Assembly (NCBI RefSeq): GCF_000153285.1
Contig: NZ_CH724168.1
Coordinates: 1-64,000 of the forward strand
DNA from: Synechococcus sp. WH 7805
GTDB taxonomy: Bacteria; Cyanobacteriota; Cyanobacteriia; PCC-6307; Cyanobiaceae
Direction: 5' to 3'
DNA length: 64,000 nt
Below, piece by piece: positions 47,300-56,599 of the stretch. Position 1 is the stretch's first letter, and each line of letters starts with the position of its first letter. The notes beneath the pieces are model-generated. The model saw only the letters and a list, made by a program, of their open reading frames with translations, made no database searches and was not told where the DNA came from. The translations under genes and the position numbers were made by a program.

Positions 47300-48673
47300 G
47301 TGTGTGGGCCCGTCGTGCAGTTTCCGGTGCAATCGATCCGCAACCTGGTCGTTTCCGGTTGGTCTCTGTCCCCCCGATTGGCAGGTCGGCTGGCTGTTTC
47401 CGCAGGTGTGCTCACCGCTGGGCACTGGTTGCTCACCGACGTCGCTCACATCCCAGGAGGAGGTTTCGGCGTTCTGGCGGCTGGAGCCGGCCTTTGGTGG
47501 CTGTCCCGTCCGGTGAAGCCTCCTGTTTTTCAGGAACCCGAATCACTCAAGGGCTGGATTCAGCGTTGCAACGATGTTCTTCGTCAGTTCGCTGAACTGG
47601 AGACCGTCCTCGGGTTCAACGATCTGTGCAAGCCCAGAGCCGCCGAGCTCGAGCGCTTACTGGACTTCGACGAGCCGCTCAGTCTTGGGGTGGTAGCCAC
47701 AGACGGCACACCTTTACCGTCGACGGAGCGTTTGCAGGTCGCCCTGGCGGGTGTTCGCAACCTCGACCTCTGCATCGGAAGGCCTCTTCCTGTTGTTGGG
47801 ACGTCCTGGCGCTGGCCAGCTGATCTGCAGCAGCTCGATGTTCTTCTGCATGTTCTGCCCCTGCCCCTGCGCGCGGCTGATCTGCTCTGGCTGGAGCAGC
47901 TGCCTGTCGATCGTCCCGTGTGGTTGCTGCTCGAGTCGGAGTCGTCCAGGTCTGAGCAGATCCAGGCCCTGAACTGTCAGCTTCCGGAGCGTTGGCACCA
48001 ATCGCTGCTTCCATGGAACGGGACGGCCGAGACGCTCAGGAGTGTGCTCCAGCCCGTTCGTCGTCAGCTTGATGAGCCAAAGTCTGTTCGAGACATCACC
48101 CGTCAGCGACTGCTTCGGGACCTGCACCGCTGCTGGCAGGCCGATCTGGAAGGGTTTCGCCGCGAACGGTTTCGTGCCCTGCTTCAGCAAAGCCAGTGGA
48201 TCGTGGCCGGTGTGGTGGCTGCGTCGCCGCTTCCCAGTGTCGACCTCCTGGCTGTTGTGGTTGGCAATGGCCTGATGGTGAAGGAGATGGCAGCAATCTG
48301 GAATTGCCCTTGGAGTCAGGACGTCCTGCAGGCTGTGGTGCGTCAGCTCGGGGGTGCCGCTCTCGCCCAGGGCGTTGTGGAATGGAGCGGCCAGGCGCTG
48401 CTCGGTCTGGCCAAGCTGGATGGTGCGAGCTGGCTCGCGGCTGGCGCGGTTCAGGCATTGAGCGCTGCCTATCTCACCCGCGTGGTGGGAGCGTCGATGG
48501 CGGACTGGATGGCTCTCAATGCTGGCGTTGCGGAGCCCGACCTCGAAGAGCTCAAGCGTCAGGCGCCGTTGCTGGTGGCCCGCGCCGCTGACCGGGAACG
48601 ACTCGATCTGCGTGCTTTCGCAGACCAGGCCCGCGACTGGATCCGAGCGAGGAGCGACTGGAGCGCCGCCTGA
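47300..48673 (+). CDS. DUF697-domain membrane protein
   Basis: A 457-residue protein. A hydrophobic stretch at about 30-70, a soluble middle region resembling a GTPase domain in length but with no P-loop (GxxxxGKS/T) visible, and a C-terminal hydrophobic part (SQWIVAGVVAASPLPSVDLL and GNGLMVKEMAAIWNC) matching DUF697. Function unknown. GTG start with AGGAAAG five bases upstream. An 11-bp inverted repeat lies just after its stop. Confidence 0.75.
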   Translation: MCGPVVQFPVQSIRNLVVSGWSLSPRLAGRLAVSAGVLTAGHWLLTDVAHIPGGGFGVLAAGAGLWWLSRPVKPPVFQEPESLKGWIQRCNDVLRQFAELETVLGFNDLCKPRAAELERLLDFDEPLSLGVVATDGTPLPSTERLQVALAGVRNLDLCIGRPLPVVGTSWRWPADLQQLDVLLHVLPLPLRAADLLWLEQLPVDRPVWLLLESESSRSEQIQALNCQLPERWHQSLLPWNGTAETLRSVLQPVRRQLDEPKSVRDITRQRLLRDLHRCWQADLEGFRRERFRALLQQSQWIVAGVVAASPLPSVDLLAVVVGNGLMVKEMAAIWNCPWSQDVLQAVVRQLGGAALAQGVVEWSGQALLGLAKLDGASWLAAGAVQALSAAYLTRVVGASMADWMALNAGVAEPDLEELKRQAPLLVARAADRERLDLRAFADQARDWIRARSDWSAA

Positions 48674-48678
48674 CTTTG

Positions 48679-48720
48679 CATTAATTCATGAAGTATTCAT
48701 GAAGCTGCTATGAATTAATG
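48679..48720. promoter_or_regulatory. 11-bp perfect inverted repeat upstream of psbA (D1:1)
   Basis: CATTAATTCAT (48679-48689) and ATGAATTAATG (48710-48720) are exact inverse copies 20 bases apart, enclosing the smaller palindrome TTCATGAA. It begins six bases after the DUF697 stop and ends 119 bases before the psbA start. No T-run follows, and the AT-rich dyad looks more like an operator than a terminator. Confidence 0.5.
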
Positions 48721-48839
48721 CTGCGAGATGACTCGAATGATGTGAAGTGGTGGTTATTGATCGACAATTCCATACTCTTAATTCTGAATCCAGGCCTTCA
48801 ATTTGAGCGTTTGGATTCATTCCCGTACTCATTTGATTC

Positions 48840-49916
48840 ATGGCTACTGCAATTCGCAGCGGTCGCCGCGGCAGCTGGGAAAGCTTCTGTCAGTGGGTCA
48901 CCGACACCAATAACCGCATCTATGTGGGCTGGTTCGGTGTACTGATGATTCCCTGTCTGCTCGCAGCCACCACCTGCTTCATCGTTGCCTTCATCGCAGC
49001 GCCAGCTGTCGATATCGACGGCATCCGTGAGCCCGTCGCCGGCTCCCTGATCTACGGAAACAACATCATCTCCGGTGCTGTTGTTCCTTCCTCGAACGCC
49101 ATCGGCCTGCACTTCTATCCCATCTGGGAAGCTGCTTCTCTTGATGAGTGGCTGTACAACGGCGGTCCTTATCAGCTGGTGGTCTTCCACTTCCTGATCG
49201 GTATTTCCGCCTACATGGGTCGCCAGTGGGAGCTCTCCTACCGCCTCGGCATGCGCCCCTGGATCTGCGTTGCTTACAGCGCTCCGCTGTCTGCTGCCTT
49301 CGCCGTGTTCCTGGTGTACCCCTTCGGTCAGGGTTCCTTCTCTGACGGCATGCCCCTCGGCATCTCCGGCACCTTCAACTTCATGCTGGTGTTCCAGGCA
49401 GAGCACAACATCCTGATGCACCCCTTCCACATGATGGGCGTCGCAGGTGTGTTCGGTGGCTCCCTGTTCTCCGCCATGCACGGCTCCCTGGTGACCTCCT
49501 CCCTGGTGCGTGAAACCACCGAGAGCGAGTCCCAGAACTACGGCTACAAGTTCGGCCAAGAGGAAGAGACCTACAACATCGTGGCTGCCCACGGTTACTT
49601 CGGTCGCCTGATCTTCCAATACGCCTCCTTCAACAACAGCCGCAGCCTTCACTTCTTCCTGGCTGCCTGGCCTGTGGTCGGCATCTGGTTCACCTCCATG
49701 GGCGTCAGCACCATGGCGTTCAACCTGAACGGTTTCAACTTCAACCAGTCTGTTCTGGATGGTCAGGGCCGGGTTCTCAACACCTGGGCTGATGTGCTGA
49801 ACCGCGCCAACCTCGGCATGGAAGTGATGCACGAGCGCAACGCTCACAACTTCCCCCTCGACCTGGCTGCTGCTGAGTCCACTCCTGTGGCTCTGCAAGC
49901 ACCTGCCATCGGCTGA
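48840..49916 (+). CDS. psbA: photosystem II D1 protein, D1:1 isoform
   Basis: A 358-residue reaction-centre subunit binding P680, pheophytin, QB and the Mn4Ca cluster. Five helices; C-terminal processing site after LDLAAAE. Gln occurs at the position numbered 130 in the family ([11 protein letters not shown]), the mark of the low-light D1:1 form; N-terminus [10 protein letters not shown] and other changes (Ser-Ala-Tyr before MGRQ, TSMGV) separate it from the D1:2 genes nearby. Followed by two hairpins, the second a terminator. Confidence 0.98.
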   Translation: MATAIRSGRRGSWESFCQWVTDTNNRIYVGWFGVLMIPCLLAATTCFIVAFIAAPAVDIDGIREPVAGSLIYGNNIISGAVVPSSNAIGLHFYPIWEAASLDEWLYNGGPYQLVVFHFLIGISAYMGRQWELSYRLGMRPWICVAYSAPLSAAFAVFLVYPFGQGSFSDGMPLGISGTFNFMLVFQAEHNILMHPFHMMGVAGVFGGSLFSAMHGSLVTSSLVRETTESESQNYGYKFGQEEETYNIVAAHGYFGRLIFQYASFNNSRSLHFFLAAWPVVGIWFTSMGVSTMAFNLNGFNFNQSVLDGQGRVLNTWADVLNRANLGMEVMHERNAHNFPLDLAAAESTPVALQAPAIG

Positions 49917-49960
49917 GGCTGAAGTCTCTTAACCCAAAGATTCAGCGTCAGTTGAATCGG

Positions 49961-49994
49961 AAAGCCCTCACCTCACGGTGGGGGCTTTTGTTTT
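49961..49994 (+). terminator. terminator of psbA (D1:1)
   Basis: Stem AAGCCCTCACC/GGTGGGGGCTT with loop TCAC, then TTGTTTT. A second hairpin, GATTCAGC(GTCA)GTTGAATC at 49939-49958, precedes it; both recur after the other psbA copies. Confidence 0.88.
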
Positions 49995-50006
49995 GGGTTC
50001 AAACGT

Positions 50007-51134
<1,128 letters not shown>

Positions 51135-51200
51135 TTATCAAAGCCATCACCAATCCTCGTTGTGCGCAGCCAGTGTCTTTGGTTGTGGAAGCGCAAAGTC

Positions 51201-52342
51201 CCTTTACATTGTGAAGGTCGGTTAACCGACTTTCTTTACCGCCGACGGGTTTTCCCTGACGCTTTCTCCCCCGTACTCATGACCACCACCATTCAGCAGC
51301 GCTCCGGCGCCAATGGCTGGCAGTCCTTCTGCGAGTGGGTCACCTCCACCAACAACCGCCTGTATGTGGGCTGGTTCGGTGTGCTGATGATCCCCACCCT
51401 GCTGGCTGCCACCACCTGCTTCATCGTTGCCTTCATCGCAGCGCCCCCCGTCGACATCGACGGCATCCGTGAGCCCGTCGCCGGCTCCCTGATCTACGGA
51501 AACAACATCATCTCTGGTGCTGTTGTTCCTTCCTCGAACGCCATCGGCCTGCACTTCTATCCCATCTGGGAAGCTGCTTCTCTCGATGAGTGGCTGTACA
51601 ACGGCGGTCCTTACCAGCTGGTTGTCTTCCACTTCCTGATCGGCATCTTCTGCTACATGGGTCGCGAGTGGGAACTTTCCTACCGCCTCGGCATGCGCCC
51701 CTGGATCTGCGTTGCTTACAGCGCACCTGTGGCTGCTGCCTCCGCCGTGTTCCTGGTGTACCCCTTCGGTCAGGGTTCCTTCTCTGACGGCATGCCCCTC
51801 GGCATCTCCGGCACCTTCAACTTCATGCTGGTGTTCCAGGCAGAGCACAACATCCTGATGCACCCCTTCCACATGATGGGCGTCGCAGGTGTGTTCGGTG
51901 GCTCCCTGTTCTCCGCCATGCACGGTTCACTGGTGACCTCCTCCCTGGTGCGTGAAACCACCGAGAGCGAGTCCCAGAACTACGGCTACAAGTTCGGCCA
52001 AGAGGAAGAGACCTACAACATCGTGGCTGCCCACGGTTACTTCGGTCGCCTGATCTTCCAATACGCCTCCTTCAACAACAGCCGCAGCCTTCACTTCTTC
52101 CTGGCTGCCTGGCCTGTGGTCGGCATCTGGTTCACTGCCCTGGGCGTCAGCACCATGGCTTTCAACCTGAACGGTTTCAACTTCAACCAGTCCATCCTTG
52201 ATGGTCAGGGCCGCGTCCTGAACACCTGGGCTGATGTGCTGAACCGCGCCAACCTCGGCATGGAAGTGATGCACGAGCGCAACGCTCACAACTTCCCCCT
52301 CGACCTGGCTGCTGCTGAGTCCACTCCTGTGGCTCTGCAAGC
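51201..52342 (+). repeat. long direct repeat containing psbA (D1:2), copy A
   Basis: About 1142 bases appear identical to 53602-54743 (offset 2401), covering the leader and all but the last few codons of psbA. Identity ends seven codons before the stop. Confidence 0.9.
51217..51230. promoter_or_regulatory. palindrome in psbA (D1:2) leader, copy A
   Basis: GTCGGTTAACCGAC, a perfect 14-base palindrome 48 bases before the start codon and nine bases after TTTACA, a plausible -35 element. May be an operator or a 5' leader hairpin. Confidence 0.55.
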
Positions 52343-52358
52343 TCCCGCCATCGGCTGA
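51279..52358 (+). CDS. psbA: photosystem II D1 protein, D1:2 isoform (copy A)
   Basis: A 359-residue D1 with Glu130 ([11 protein letters not shown]), the high-light D1:2 form. N-terminus [10 protein letters not shown]. The ATG at 51279 is used; the frame is open further upstream but that sequence is the shared leader. Protein identical to the copy at 53680-54759. Such copies are induced by high light and UV to sustain D1 repair. Ends in codons GCTCCCGCC, unlike the other copies' GCACCTGCC. Confidence 0.98.
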   Translation: MTTTIQQRSGANGWQSFCEWVTSTNNRLYVGWFGVLMIPTLLAATTCFIVAFIAAPPVDIDGIREPVAGSLIYGNNIISGAVVPSSNAIGLHFYPIWEAASLDEWLYNGGPYQLVVFHFLIGIFCYMGREWELSYRLGMRPWICVAYSAPVAAASAVFLVYPFGQGSFSDGMPLGISGTFNFMLVFQAEHNILMHPFHMMGVAGVFGGSLFSAMHGSLVTSSLVRETTESESQNYGYKFGQEEETYNIVAAHGYFGRLIFQYASFNNSRSLHFFLAAWPVVGIWFTALGVSTMAFNLNGFNFNQSILDGQGRVLNTWADVLNRANLGMEVMHERNAHNFPLDLAAAESTPVALQAPAIG

Positions 52359-52402
52359 GGCTGAAGTCTCTTAACTCAAAGATTCAGCTTCGGTTGAATC
52401 GG

Positions 52403-52431
52403 AAAGCCCCCTCGCGAGAGGGGGCTTTTTG
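52403..52431 (+). terminator. terminator of psbA (D1:2) copy A
   Basis: Stem AAAGCCCCCTC/GAGGGGGCTTT with loop GCGA, ending in TTTTTG. Preceded by GATTCAGC-TTCG-GTTGAATC, a UUCG-capped hairpin. Confidence 0.9.
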
Positions 52432-52453
52432 TTGCGTGTTGGTATTGAACGAC

Positions 52454-53527
52454 TTAACCGCGTTGAGGACGCTGCCACTGGGTGTGGCGTCGACGTGTTT
52501 CAGCAAAACCAGGCGCGACAATGGTTGTTGGAAGCTGGTCTGTCTGCATCTCAGAGAAGCTGTTGAGGTTCAGCGTTCTCTCGGAGATCGATTGATCGGC
52601 GGCTGACCAATCCAGCAGGGTGAGAGACGCCGGTGAGGCGCTGCTGCTGCCGAGTAGTCGCCGGGGACCACTGCCCATTGCACCGAGGCTCAGCAGCCGC
52701 AAACCCAGTGCTTCGGCGGGATACCAGGCATGGTGATGACCTGAGATCACAAGATCCACATCGGCTTGGCGCAGTTCAGCGGCCAGCGAAGCGGCGTCGT
52801 GAATGCATTCGCCAGCGCGTGCGCGGCCCTGGCTGAAGGCCGTTAAGGGGAGGTGGCCCACAACAAGGCAAAGGTCATCCTGCTGACGCTGCGGTGCGTT
52901 CAACGTGCGGGTGAGCCATTGCCGCTGAGCGCTGCTCACCGTTGAAGATGAGGCATCCATCACAACGAGGAAAAGACCAGGTCCATGCCAGGCGTACTGG
53001 AACGGGAAGATGTCCGCTTCCGTCAGTCCTGATGGCACCGCATCTTGATGCTTGCTCCAGAACCGAGAGGCCTGCTGACGCTCCCGTGCATAGATCCAGC
53101 GGCCCTGAGATTGCTGGCTTGATGCGTCGTGATTTCCCATCGCCGGCAAAAGTGGAATGCCGGCTGTCTCTAGAGGCCGTCGCACAAAGGTCTCAAAGCC
53201 CTCCCACATCGCTGCGAGCTGGCGGTCGGTCAGCGACGTCTTCTGGCCCGCGACCATGTCACCGGCACAAATCACCAGGTCAGGCTTCTGCTGCAACAGA
53301 AGGTTCACTCCCCGTTCAACGGTGGGCCCATAGCTGGTGCTGCCGTAGGAGCTGTTTAGATCGCTGATCAGCCCGATCCTTAAAGGCTTGTTTGGTGTCT
53401 GGAAGTTTCTGTTCTGTCCTGAAGCGAGAGGTTGCGCAGCCACCTTCTTCAGCAGGACCTCCAAGGCTGAGCCTGACGCGGCGGCGGCCATGAGCCGTAG
53501 AAATTCTCGCCGTCCGGGCTGTTTCAT
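52454..53527 (-). CDS. Tat-exported calcineurin-like metallophosphoesterase
   Basis: A 357-residue protein with a twin-arginine signal (RREFLRLM, then Ala-rich core) and metallophosphoesterase motifs: LRIGLISDLN, VICAGDMVAG, MGNHDASS, VVGHLPL, SGHHHAWY. The first motif has Asn where the family normally has D-x-H (SDLNS), so one ligand may differ. Probably a periplasmic phosphatase, perhaps purple-acid-phosphatase-like. It sits alone between two identical psbA genes. Confidence 0.85.
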   Translation of the reverse strand: MKQPGRREFLRLMAAAASGSALEVLLKKVAAQPLASGQNRNFQTPNKPLRIGLISDLNSSYGSTSYGPTVERGVNLLLQQKPDLVICAGDMVAGQKTSLTDRQLAAMWEGFETFVRRPLETAGIPLLPAMGNHDASSQQSQGRWIYARERQQASRFWSKHQDAVPSGLTEADIFPFQYAWHGPGLFLVVMDASSSTVSSAQRQWLTRTLNAPQRQQDDLCLVVGHLPLTAFSQGRARAGECIHDAASLAAELRQADVDLVISGHHHAWYPAEALGLRLLSLGAMGSGPRRLLGSSSASPASLTLLDWSAADQSISERTLNLNSFSEMQTDQLPTTIVAPGFAETRRRHTQWQRPQRG

Positions 53528-53601
53528 CAGCCGAGCTTATGCCTGAAATGAGCGATGGTCAGGGGTTTTCAGTGTGAAGTTGGTTGTCGAGCAGCAAACT
53601 T

Positions 53602-54743
53602 CCTTTACATTGTGAAGGTCGGTTAACCGACTTTCTTTACCGCCGACGGGTTTTCCCTGACGCTTTCTCCCCCGTACTCATGACCACCACCATTCAGCAG
53701 CGCTCCGGCGCCAATGGCTGGCAGTCCTTCTGCGAGTGGGTCACCTCCACCAACAACCGCCTGTATGTGGGCTGGTTCGGTGTGCTGATGATCCCCACCC
53801 TGCTGGCTGCCACCACCTGCTTCATCGTTGCCTTCATCGCAGCGCCCCCCGTCGACATCGACGGCATCCGTGAGCCCGTCGCCGGCTCCCTGATCTACGG
53901 AAACAACATCATCTCTGGTGCTGTTGTTCCTTCCTCGAACGCCATCGGCCTGCACTTCTATCCCATCTGGGAAGCTGCTTCTCTCGATGAGTGGCTGTAC
54001 AACGGCGGTCCTTACCAGCTGGTTGTCTTCCACTTCCTGATCGGCATCTTCTGCTACATGGGTCGCGAGTGGGAACTTTCCTACCGCCTCGGCATGCGCC
54101 CCTGGATCTGCGTTGCTTACAGCGCACCTGTGGCTGCTGCCTCCGCCGTGTTCCTGGTGTACCCCTTCGGTCAGGGTTCCTTCTCTGACGGCATGCCCCT
54201 CGGCATCTCCGGCACCTTCAACTTCATGCTGGTGTTCCAGGCAGAGCACAACATCCTGATGCACCCCTTCCACATGATGGGCGTCGCAGGTGTGTTCGGT
54301 GGCTCCCTGTTCTCCGCCATGCACGGTTCACTGGTGACCTCCTCCCTGGTGCGTGAAACCACCGAGAGCGAGTCCCAGAACTACGGCTACAAGTTCGGCC
54401 AAGAGGAAGAGACCTACAACATCGTGGCTGCCCACGGTTACTTCGGTCGCCTGATCTTCCAATACGCCTCCTTCAACAACAGCCGCAGCCTTCACTTCTT
54501 CCTGGCTGCCTGGCCTGTGGTCGGCATCTGGTTCACTGCCCTGGGCGTCAGCACCATGGCTTTCAACCTGAACGGTTTCAACTTCAACCAGTCCATCCTT
54601 GATGGTCAGGGCCGCGTCCTGAACACCTGGGCTGATGTGCTGAACCGCGCCAACCTCGGCATGGAAGTGATGCACGAGCGCAACGCTCACAACTTCCCCC
54701 TCGACCTGGCTGCTGCTGAGTCCACTCCTGTGGCTCTGCAAGC
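53602..54743 (+). repeat. long direct repeat containing psbA (D1:2), copy B
   Basis: Matches 51201-52342 throughout as far as I can compare. Downstream of 54743 it switches to sequence matching the D1:1 gene's 3' end. Confidence 0.9.
53618..53631. promoter_or_regulatory. palindrome in psbA (D1:2) leader, copy B
   Basis: GTCGGTTAACCGAC again, same spacing to TTTACA and to the start codon as in copy A. Confidence 0.55.
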
Positions 54744-54759
54744 ACCTGCCATCGGCTGA
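53680..54759 (+). CDS. psbA: photosystem II D1 protein, D1:2 isoform (copy B, mosaic 3' end)
   Basis: A 359-residue protein identical to copy A, with Glu130. The gene body and leader match copy A, but the final codons, 3' untranslated region and terminator match the D1:1 gene instead. Having two identical high-light genes doubles template for rapid D1 synthesis. Confidence 0.98.
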   Translation: MTTTIQQRSGANGWQSFCEWVTSTNNRLYVGWFGVLMIPTLLAATTCFIVAFIAAPPVDIDGIREPVAGSLIYGNNIISGAVVPSSNAIGLHFYPIWEAASLDEWLYNGGPYQLVVFHFLIGIFCYMGREWELSYRLGMRPWICVAYSAPVAAASAVFLVYPFGQGSFSDGMPLGISGTFNFMLVFQAEHNILMHPFHMMGVAGVFGGSLFSAMHGSLVTSSLVRETTESESQNYGYKFGQEEETYNIVAAHGYFGRLIFQYASFNNSRSLHFFLAAWPVVGIWFTALGVSTMAFNLNGFNFNQSILDGQGRVLNTWADVLNRANLGMEVMHERNAHNFPLDLAAAESTPVALQAPAIG

Positions 54760-54802
54760 GGCTGAAGTCTCTTAACCCAAAGATTCAGCGTCAGTTGAAT
54801 CG

Positions 54803-54834
54803 GAAAGCCCTCACCTCACGGTGGGGGCTTTTGG
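54803..54834 (+). terminator. terminator of psbA (D1:2) copy B
   Basis: Same sequence as the D1:1 terminator: AAGCCCTCACC/GGTGGGGGCTT, then TTGG; its T-run is shorter than in the other copies. Confidence 0.8.
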
Positions 54835-54886
54835 TTGTGAAGCGACGGACGCATCGCCACGATGCCAACAAGACCGTGTCGCAACG

Positions 54887-55927
54887 ATGGATCCATCTAC
54901 AAGCGGTCACGGTCCCTGGAACTTGTCCTCACTTCTGGATTTTTCCCGTCCTGCGCATGCAGCCTGGACTGATGCGATGCGCGGAGCTGGCATCACCACG
55001 CTGCTCGGCTGGATCGCCCTGACCTTGAACGCTCCCAGGGCCTTGTTGCCACTCACCCTTGGGTCGGTGTTCACGGCTATTGCAGAAACCGGTCAAGGAC
55101 GCGACCATCCCTGGCGCACCATGGCTTGGACCACCACCTGGCTCATGGTCGCCGCTGGATTCGGCGCCGCTATTGGCGAAAACACGCCACTGGCCGTTTT
55201 CGCCAGTGGAGCCATGGGCTTCATCTGCGCCTCTGCAGCAAGCCGCGACAAGCGAACGGCTGTCACCAGTCTGCTCACGTTGGTGGTGTTCACGATTTAC
55301 GTGGGCTACCCCGGGCCCATTGTTCCGGCCCTGCAAGACATGGGGCTGATTCTGCTGGGGGGGGTGATCCAAACCCTCGTCTGCTCAGTGGTTCGTGCTT
55401 TCCAACAGGTGAAGCATGAGCGCCTCTGCATTCCACCAATCTGGAGACATCTAAGGACCTTTCGTACATCAGACGCGCACGTACGGCATGGCATTCGGTT
55501 GGCCATCACTCTGATGGTGGCTACAGCTATTTCGGAATCGACAGGCTTGCCTCATCAGTACTGGTTGCCCATGTCGGTGGCTTGGATGAGCAGAGCTCAG
55601 TTGAACAGCACCTGTCAGCGTGTTCTGCATCGTTTGCTCGGCACTCTTTTAGGGCTGGGTTTCATTGCACTGGTGGTGCGGTGGATCGGGCCACAAGGAG
55701 CGCATTGGTTACCGCTCTCACTGCTAGGAGCGGGGATCCTGATCGCCTACGTCTGGGTGCACTACGCCGCAGCGGTGGTCGGTGTGACCATCTGGATCAT
55801 CGCCGCCTTTGCCCTAGTGGGAGATCCTGTGATCGATACGCTCTGGAACCGCATGCTTGACACCACCATCGCCTCCGCGATCGTGCTGATGGCAGTTTGG
55901 ATTGATCCTCGTGCCAGTGAATCATGA
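54887..55927 (+). CDS. FUSC-family membrane protein
   Basis: A 346-residue protein in two hydrophobic blocks (about 25-160 and 205-340) with a basic linker (FQQVKHERLCIPP). The second block carries the FUSC signature HQYWLPMSVAWM. FUSC proteins relate to aromatic-acid efflux pumps (AaeB) and fusaric acid resistance. ATG 54887 is chosen since earlier in-frame codons lie in the psbA terminator. It sits exactly between the 3' ends of two psbA copies, one intact and one relic. Confidence 0.82.
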   Translation: MDPSTSGHGPWNLSSLLDFSRPAHAAWTDAMRGAGITTLLGWIALTLNAPRALLPLTLGSVFTAIAETGQGRDHPWRTMAWTTTWLMVAAGFGAAIGENTPLAVFASGAMGFICASAASRDKRTAVTSLLTLVVFTIYVGYPGPIVPALQDMGLILLGGVIQTLVCSVVRAFQQVKHERLCIPPIWRHLRTFRTSDAHVRHGIRLAITLMVATAISESTGLPHQYWLPMSVAWMSRAQLNSTCQRVLHRLLGTLLGLGFIALVVRWIGPQGAHWLPLSLLGAGILIAYVWVHYAAAVVGVTIWIIAAFALVGDPVIDTLWNRMLDTTIASAIVLMAVWIDPRASES

Positions 55928-55936
55928 ATGGATCGA

Positions 55937-56057
55937 CGTGGCTGATGCTGAGTCCACTCCTGTGGCTCTGTGAGCTCCCGCCATCGGCTGAGGCTGAAGT
56001 CTTCAAGAGATTCAGCTTCCGTTGAATCGGAAAGCCCCCGCCGAAAGGGGGGCTTCT
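55937..56057 (+). pseudogene. psbA: psbA 3'-end relic with its terminator
   Basis: From 55937 the sequence matches the last about 17 codons of psbA (GCTGAGTCCACTCCTGTGG, then ATCGGCTGA), followed by the psbA 3' hairpin and a terminator (AAGCCCCC/GGGGGGCTT near 56031-56055). The Gln codon CAA reads TGA, an in-frame stop, and nothing 5' of it resembles psbA. The 3' codons resemble D1:2 copy A (GCTCCCGCC). The terminator probably still serves the FUSC gene. Confidence 0.9.
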
Positions 56058-56110
56058 TGTTGCCTTGCTTTTGGCTGATTCGTCAGGCTCAATTTTCAGG
56101 TGATGCCCTC

Positions 56111-56599
56111 ATGCCCCCTGCTTCTCTCCCCACAGAACCAACCTGTGGGATCTGTGTGCTCCATCAGAACTCACCTCAGCTCGAACCCATGGAGATCTGG
56201 AGAAGTGAGCATTGGTTGCTGCGTCACCATCCCCATCCCAGTCCCCTCGCAGGTTGGTGTCTGCTCGATGCCCGACGCCACTGCAGAGGTCCTCTTGATT
56301 TCAGTGCTGTTGAAGCGGCGGAATGGGGCCTCATCGTGCAACGTGCCTCGCTCCTGGTAAAGCAAACCAGCGGTTGCGAACGCGTGTACGCCATTGCCTT
56401 CGGGGAGGGAGCGCGCCATCTCCATCTGCACCTCATCCCGCGTTCCAGCGGCATCCCCGAGACGGAAGCGTGGGCCGTTGCAGACCTCTATCGGGATGTG
56501 AAAGACAAGCGCCGCTTAGCGGCGGCTGATTCCGAGGTTGATGCCTGGATTCAGGATGCACGCCACCAGGCCCTCAGCCTGATGGCCTCAGCCGTGTAG
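56111..56599 (+). CDS. HIT-family protein
   Basis: A 162-residue protein with HLHLHLIPR, the histidine-triad motif, after [14 protein letters not shown] Cys pair (CGICVLH) near the start recalls zinc-binding HIT proteins. HIT enzymes hydrolyse or transfer nucleotides. ATG 56111 chosen; upstream in-frame codons run through the psbA relic. Its 3' end overlaps katG by 12 bases. Confidence 0.85.
   Translation: MPPASLPTEPTCGICVLHQNSPQLEPMEIWRSEHWLLRHHPHPSPLAGWCLLDARRHCRGPLDFSAVEAAEWGLIVQRASLLVKQTSGCERVYAIAFGEGARHLHLHLIPRSSGIPETEAWAVADLYRDVKDKRRLAAADSEVDAWIQDARHQALSLMASAV

Noticed and set aside
51162-51278. N-terminal extension of psbA to an upstream start
   Set aside because: D1 begins at MTTTIQQ; the upstream frame covers the promoter and leader, which the other D1:2 copy shares only from the leader on.
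51222-51923. Long antisense open frame (233 codons) in psbA, repeated in the other copy at 53623-54324
   Set aside because: It mirrors psbA codon bias on the opposite strand, has His/Gly/Val-rich composition typical of shadow frames, and is kept only because the psbA copies are identical.
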